Below are positions 34,148 to 37,636 of a stretch of DNA of 37,636 nucleotides, in pieces. The notes under the pieces were generated by a model. It had not been told where the DNA came from. It ran no database searches and saw only the letters and a program-made list of their open reading frames with translations. Source of the stretch: Prevotella sp. (GTDB lineage: Bacteria > Bacteroidota > Bacteroidia > Bacteroidales > Bacteroidaceae); assembly GCA_022511075.1 (NCBI GenBank), contig JAFLSE010000029.1:1-37636 (forward strand), given 5' to 3'. A program made the translations under genes and the position numbers. Position 1 is the first letter of the stretch. Every line of letters begins with the position of its first letter.

Positions 34148-35604
34148 TGAACGTCCTTGACCTTATAGTATTTTTGGTTTTCACCGTGGGTACCATAATG
34201 TTTGGCTACCTCTTCGGTCGTAAGAAACAGAGCAGTGAGGAGTTCACACGCGGTGGCGGCAAAGTGCCGGGCTGGGTTGTGGGCTTGTCGATATTCGCCT
34301 CTTTCTGCAGTTCCATATCGTTCTTGGGCTATTGCTCGTCGGCATTCAGCGGCAACTGGAATGCGTTTGTGTTTACGCTTTCCATACTTCCTGCTGGACT
34401 TTTGGCAATGAAGTATTTCGTGCCGTTCTATCGCTCGCTCGGCAGCATAAGCGCATACAGTTATTTTGAGGAACGTTTCGGGCGCTGGGCTCGCCTCTAT
34501 GCATCCACGTTCTACCTGTTCACGCAGGTGTGCCGTTCGGGTGCAATCCTCTATCTGTTGGCTGTGCCTATGAACGTGCTTATGGGATGGAGCATACCTC
34601 TTGTGGTAACGGTTACGGGACTCGGCATAATACTATATAGTCAGAAAGGCGGATTGAAATCCGTGATATGGACGGAGGCGCTGCAAGGTGCAATATTGAT
34701 TGTCGGTGCGCTCGTATGTCTTTTCGTGCTGCTTTCGGGAATGCCCGAAGGTCCTTCACAGGCTTTCAGCATCTGTGCTGCCAACGACAAGTTCTCGCTT
34801 GGCAGCTATGGCGGCAGCCTTGTTGAGAGCACATTCTGGGTATGTCTCATCTATGGTATGTTCACCAATCTTAACAACTTTGCCATAGACCAGAGTTACA
34901 CGCAGCGTTATTGTGCAGCACCCTCTCTTAATGAGGCCCGCAAGAGTGCTTTCTGGGGTTCGCTCCTCACGTTGCCTGTAAACGTTGTGCTGTTCCTCAT
35001 AGGCTCGTGCCTCTTTGCGTTCTACAACGTTAACCCCGGACTTCTGCCCGAAACGATAAAGAGCGACTATGTGTTCCCGTATTTCATTATCCACGAACTT
35101 CCTGTGGGTCTCGTGGGACTTCTCATAGCATCAATATTCTGCGCAGGAATGAGTACGGTGGCAACGGGTGTAACTTCGTCGGGAACAATCGTAATGACCG
35201 ACTTCTACTCCTATATGTTCCCTAACGCCAGCGACGACCAAAAAGTTATCGTGCTGCGCGTGGCAAGTATCGTTGTAGGACTCTTGGGCATCTGCGTGGC
35301 CCTTTGCTTCCTCTTTGTTGATAATGCCCTCGATGCTTGGTGGGCATTAAGCAGCGTCTGCTCCGGCGGTGTGCTTGGTATGTTCTTCCTCGCATTCCTC
35401 TGTCCAAAGGCAAAGAAGCAGCACGCCATCATCGGTGTTGTCATCGGTGTGTCTGCCCTCATACTCATTGCCATGCAGACAAAGCTCACGGAGTGGTTCA
35501 ACATTCCGCAGTTTGTGCATATCAACCTCGGCATTGTTATCAGCACACTAATCATATTCCTCACAGGATTCCTGCTGTGCAGCTTGGGTAAAAGCAAGAA
35601 ATAA
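34147..35604 (+). CDS. Sodium:solute symporter (SSS family)
   Basis: 485-aa inner-membrane protein with about 13 hydrophobic segments. SSS markers are visible: FGRKKQSSEEFTRGGGKVPGWVVGLSIFAS near the start, GGLKSVIWTEALQGAILIVGAL in the middle and FCAGMSTVATGVTSSGTIVMTDFYSY in the fifth-to-eighth helix region that carries sodium ligands in this family. Overlap with the upstream lyase gene (TGATG) indicates coupled translation, so the transporter probably imports the lyase substrate or its precursor. Sialic acid or sugar-acid transport is plausible. Confidence 0.92.
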   Translation: MNVLDLIVFLVFTVGTIMFGYLFGRKKQSSEEFTRGGGKVPGWVVGLSIFASFCSSISFLGYCSSAFSGNWNAFVFTLSILPAGLLAMKYFVPFYRSLGSISAYSYFEERFGRWARLYASTFYLFTQVCRSGAILYLLAVPMNVLMGWSIPLVVTVTGLGIILYSQKGGLKSVIWTEALQGAILIVGALVCLFVLLSGMPEGPSQAFSICAANDKFSLGSYGGSLVESTFWVCLIYGMFTNLNNFAIDQSYTQRYCAAPSLNEARKSAFWGSLLTLPVNVVLFLIGSCLFAFYNVNPGLLPETIKSDYVFPYFIIHELPVGLVGLLIASIFCAGMSTVATGVTSSGTIVMTDFYSYMFPNASDDQKVIVLRVASIVVGLLGICVALCFLFVDNALDAWWALSSVCSGGVLGMFFLAFLCPKAKKQHAIIGVVIGVSALILIAMQTKLTEWFNIPQFVHINLGIVISTLIIFLTGFLLCSLGKSKK

Positions 35605-35620
35605 GATATACATATAATAA

Positions 35621-35660
35621 AAATACCGCTCTGCCGAATCTCGGTAGAGCGGTATTTTTT
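35621..35660. terminator. Bidirectional intrinsic terminator between convergent genes
   Basis: AAATACCGCTCTGCCGA (35621-35637) pairs with TCGGTAGAGCGGTATTT (35641-35657), a 17-bp stem with one G-T type mismatch and a 3-nt loop. A T run follows on the plus strand and an A run precedes it, so it should stop both the symporter transcript and the glycoside hydrolase transcript. Confidence 0.93.
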
Positions 35661-35679
35661 ATAATGAATTCTTGGATTA

Positions 35680-37116
35680 TCAGTCTTTCTCAGGAATACA
35701 TGTAGCATTCTTGTCGAGATAGTTCTTGGAGGCATCAACGGCAATGAGCACGCGGTCGCCGCCACGCATATATGCACCGTCGAGGGCGAAGTTTGTTACC
35801 TTGCTGTCCATTTCGCCAAGATATGACAACGTGCCGTCGGAAGGATTAAACCACCAAACGTTTTTCTTTGCACCCGAAATCTTTGTGAGGTCGATATCCA
35901 TTGGCTTGCCACTGTAGTTGTAAACAAGGAGATAGTCGTTGCCACGGGTGGCAATCATACGGTCGTAGCGTTCTCCGTTCTTGCCTGCAATGACGCTTTG
36001 GTCGCCGATGCGCTCAAGGTAAGGGAAGGTGAGCATGAGATATTTGAGATACTTCATCTGCGCATAGCCAGGGTCTTTCATAGCCTCCCACCAAGGCTTC
36101 TCTGCACCGAAAGAGCCGAGGAGACCGGGACGCATAAACTGCATAATGGAGTTGTGACCGTAGGTGTGACCGAAGCATCCGGCAAACACAGCCCAGTAAG
36201 CATAGCGGCGCACATCGTAGTCCTGCCAACGTGGAGCATCGAAGTCGTGAAGTCCTTGTGGAATGTCCTCGTATGAAGGCTCACCGTCGATGACTGGCTT
36301 CATGGGCGATTTCTCGAAGCTCATGTCAACGTATGCCCAGTTGTCCTCTTCGGTGTTGTCCTTTATGGTATAGTCGCCGTCGCCATTGCGCTGTCCGTAA
36401 CGGCGGTGTCCGCTCTGGAACATATTGAAGTCCATCCACTCACGGTCGTTAAACCAACGTGCTGAGGTGGTGCGGCCTCTTGGGTGGAAAGTCATAATAT
36501 GCACCTTGTCAATCTTCTTTATGGCACGTGCCATGGCATCCCATACCTCTGGCTTCTTGTCGCCCATAATATCGCCGCCGATGAGCCAGATGATGTTTGG
36601 CTTGTTCTTGTAGCGTTCTGCGAGGAACTTACCGAGGGCAGCACCTTTTTTCTCGTCCATTGCATTAATCTGCGAGCCCCAGATGCAGTCCATTGCTATA
36701 TAGATGCCGTTGCGCTCTGCCACGTCCACGATATAATCGAGATGCTCCCAATAGCCATATACTCCGGGCTGTGACACCTTTGAGAAATCAAACTCCGCAT
36801 TGTTTGCGGCGTGTCCGTAGATGTTGAAGGTAGGAATGCCGTTGAGCACCTGAATCTGCTCTACGTTGTAGCCTGCCTCGCGCTCCTTTGTGAGATAATA
36901 TTCCACCTCGTCGCGGTCGAGACGCTCAGGGAGCAGCCACGCGGTGTTGCCTAACCAGAAGAAAGGCACGTTGCCCTTCTCGTGCACGATATAGCGTTGG
37001 TTGTCACTCACCTTCAAAGCACCGTTGCTCCAAGGCTTATAGATTGGTTTGGCGGCGTGTGCCATTGTGCCTGCCGCAAACAGCATAAATGCTGCGGTAA
37101 TAGTCCTTAATTTCAT
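35680..37116 (-). CDS. DUF4038 glycoside hydrolase, GH140-like
   Basis: 478-aa exported protein with signal peptide MKLRTITAAFMLFAAGTMAHA. The DUF4038 TIM-barrel (about 38-375) contains FFWLGNTAWLLPERLDRDEVEYYL, IWLIGGDIMGDKKPEVWDAM and PVIDGEPSYED; the Asp of GGD and the Glu of GEP are likely catalytic residues. A small C-terminal beta domain follows (about 385-465). The founding GH140 enzyme is an apiosidase acting on rhamnogalacturonan II, but the family is broad and the substrate here is open. It is probably in one operon with the hydrolase at the right edge, separated by a 188-nt structured gap without a promoter match. Confidence 0.88.
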   Translation of the reverse strand: MKLRTITAAFMLFAAGTMAHAAKPIYKPWSNGALKVSDNQRYIVHEKGNVPFFWLGNTAWLLPERLDRDEVEYYLTKEREAGYNVEQIQVLNGIPTFNIYGHAANNAEFDFSKVSQPGVYGYWEHLDYIVDVAERNGIYIAMDCIWGSQINAMDEKKGAALGKFLAERYKNKPNIIWLIGGDIMGDKKPEVWDAMARAIKKIDKVHIMTFHPRGRTTSARWFNDREWMDFNMFQSGHRRYGQRNGDGDYTIKDNTEEDNWAYVDMSFEKSPMKPVIDGEPSYEDIPQGLHDFDAPRWQDYDVRRYAYWAVFAGCFGHTYGHNSIMQFMRPGLLGSFGAEKPWWEAMKDPGYAQMKYLKYLMLTFPYLERIGDQSVIAGKNGERYDRMIATRGNDYLLVYNYSGKPMDIDLTKISGAKKNVWWFNPSDGTLSYLGEMDSKVTNFALDGAYMRGGDRVLIAVDASKNYLDKNATCIPEKD

Positions 37117-37150
37117 AGTTATCAGTGTTTAGTTTTTGATTATTAATTTT

Positions 37151-37296
37151 TGAGGAGTTAAGGGAGTAAAGGGAGTTATCGCTCCCTTTGGTCGCTGAGG
37201 AGTTAAAGCCGAATGTTTTGCTGTTATTACCCGTATCACTTGAACTGATACTATTGGCTTTTAACTCCTTTCAACTCCTTTTACTCCTTTAACTTC
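37151..37296. repeat. Inverted GGAGTTAA-type repeats in the hydrolase intercistronic gap
   Basis: Plus-strand blocks of GGAGTTAA / GGGAGTAAA (37153-37207) face complementary TTAACTCC / ACTCCTTTT blocks (37260-37292). Nested inside are an 8-bp hairpin AAAGGGAG...CTCCCTTT (37168-37189), a 6-bp hairpin GTATCA...TGATAC (37233-37251) and the long-range pair 37198-37210 with 37256-37269. No T run marks a terminator. It would be transcribed between the two hydrolase genes as a structured spacer. The rest of 37117-37304 shows no gene. Confidence 0.65.
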
Positions 37297-37304
37297 ATTA
37301 TTTA

Positions 37305-37636
37305 TCATTTTACTCTCTTTCCGTCTTTCAGCACCACGAGTCCCTTGCCGAGATTATAGTGGTTGCCGGTCTTGTCGTAGACGATGGTGATGGTATGACC
37401 TTGATAGTTGATGCCGTCGAGACACCAATAGTCCCAAGTGTTTTCGGGAATGAGGGGATTAACCACTATCGTGCCGTCGGCTTGCGGACGGAAGCCGCAG
37501 ATACCTGTTATCATAAGGTCGTTGAATGTAGAGTGGTTGTAATAGCGGCTGCGCTCCCTGTCGCCCATAAGCCAGTAGCCTGTCACCTCGTCAAGATACT
37601 CGCCGATGTACGGACGACCACGGTGATGCTGACTCT
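37305..37636 (-). CDS. C-terminal end of a glycoside hydrolase (MGH1-like), truncated by the window edge
   Basis: About 110 C-terminal residues; the reading frame is open through the right edge (in frame SQHHRGRPYIGEYLDEVTGYW before residue MGDRERSRYYNH). The stretch YYNHSTFNDLMITGICGFRPQADGTIVVNPLIPE with NTWDYWCLDGINYQGHTI is typical of the end of (alpha/alpha)6-barrel hydrolases of the MGH1-like / GH95-like kind found in Bacteroidetes polysaccharide-use loci. The catalytic part is outside the window, so family and substrate are provisional. It is upstream of and probably co-transcribed with the GH140-like gene. Confidence 0.75.
   Translation of the reverse strand, partial: SQHHRGRPYIGEYLDEVTGYWLMGDRERSRYYNHSTFNDLMITGICGFRPQADGTIVVNPLIPENTWDYWCLDGINYQGHTITIVYDKTGNHYNLGKGLVVLKDGKRVK

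Overview
The window looks like chromosome from a Bacteroidales bacterium, most likely Prevotella or a close relative. The 16S fragment at the left edge has Prevotella-like wording. Promoters repeatedly fit the Bacteroidetes pattern (TTTG or TTG, 19-21 nt, then TAnnTTTG). Several families are Bacteroidetes-typical: DUF4295 behind rpmB-rpmG, DUF4199 beside a GT2, a DUF6048-like protein and a GH140-type DUF4038 protein. Shine-Dalgarno sites are mostly absent, as expected in this phylum, so starts were chosen from promoter position, signal peptides and family length.

Layout. 1-1196: 5' part of a 16S gene (minus) with its promoter and leader, then a small 22-bp repeat relic and a hairpin. 1197-6013: cell-wall and housekeeping operon (PBP1A, map, tsaD, cinA C-terminal type). 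6189-6838: rpmB-rpmG-DUF4295, closed by a terminator. 6924-8399: divergent cdd and a secreted glucosaminidase with LysM repeats. 8512-15380: branched-chain amino-acid operon leuA-leuC-leuD-second IPMS/citramalate synthase-leuB plus a TPR protein. 15591-21313: tight seven-gene operon (DUF4199, GT2, lipoprotein, DUF6048-like, ApbE, Crp/Fnr-like regulator, MATE). 21417-26284: minus-strand genes for OmpA-like porin, M3 peptidase lipoprotein and AAA/DUF4143 ATPase, the last with 33-bp direct repeats upstream. 26546-29522: a symmetric locus of two divergent paralogous secreted-protein genes around a segment that may be an invertible promoter. 29533-30563: DUF3791 / DUF3990 (ADP-ribosyltransferase-like) / DUF3791-like mini-operon. 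30580-33067: pepD and a UPF0104-type membrane protein. 33209-37636: DHDPS-family lyase, sodium:solute symporter, GH140-like enzyme and a truncated glycoside hydrolase, probably a glycan-use cluster.

The most interesting locus is 26546-29522. Two genes point outward with identical 5' ends (79 bp, perfect inverted repeat) and nearly identical 3' ends (202 bp each, about 12 differences by eye), but their centres have diverged. Between them a 19-bp GC-rich inverted repeat (27748-27766 and 28242-28260) encloses a segment with one good promoter, which faces the left gene, and ten copies of a 22-bp repeat. I see no comparable promoter facing the right gene. Inverting the segment would move the promoter to the right gene, giving an either/or switch. 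This is inference; no recombinase gene lies in the window. The ART-like DUF3990 module immediately to the right is the second candidate for a little-studied system.
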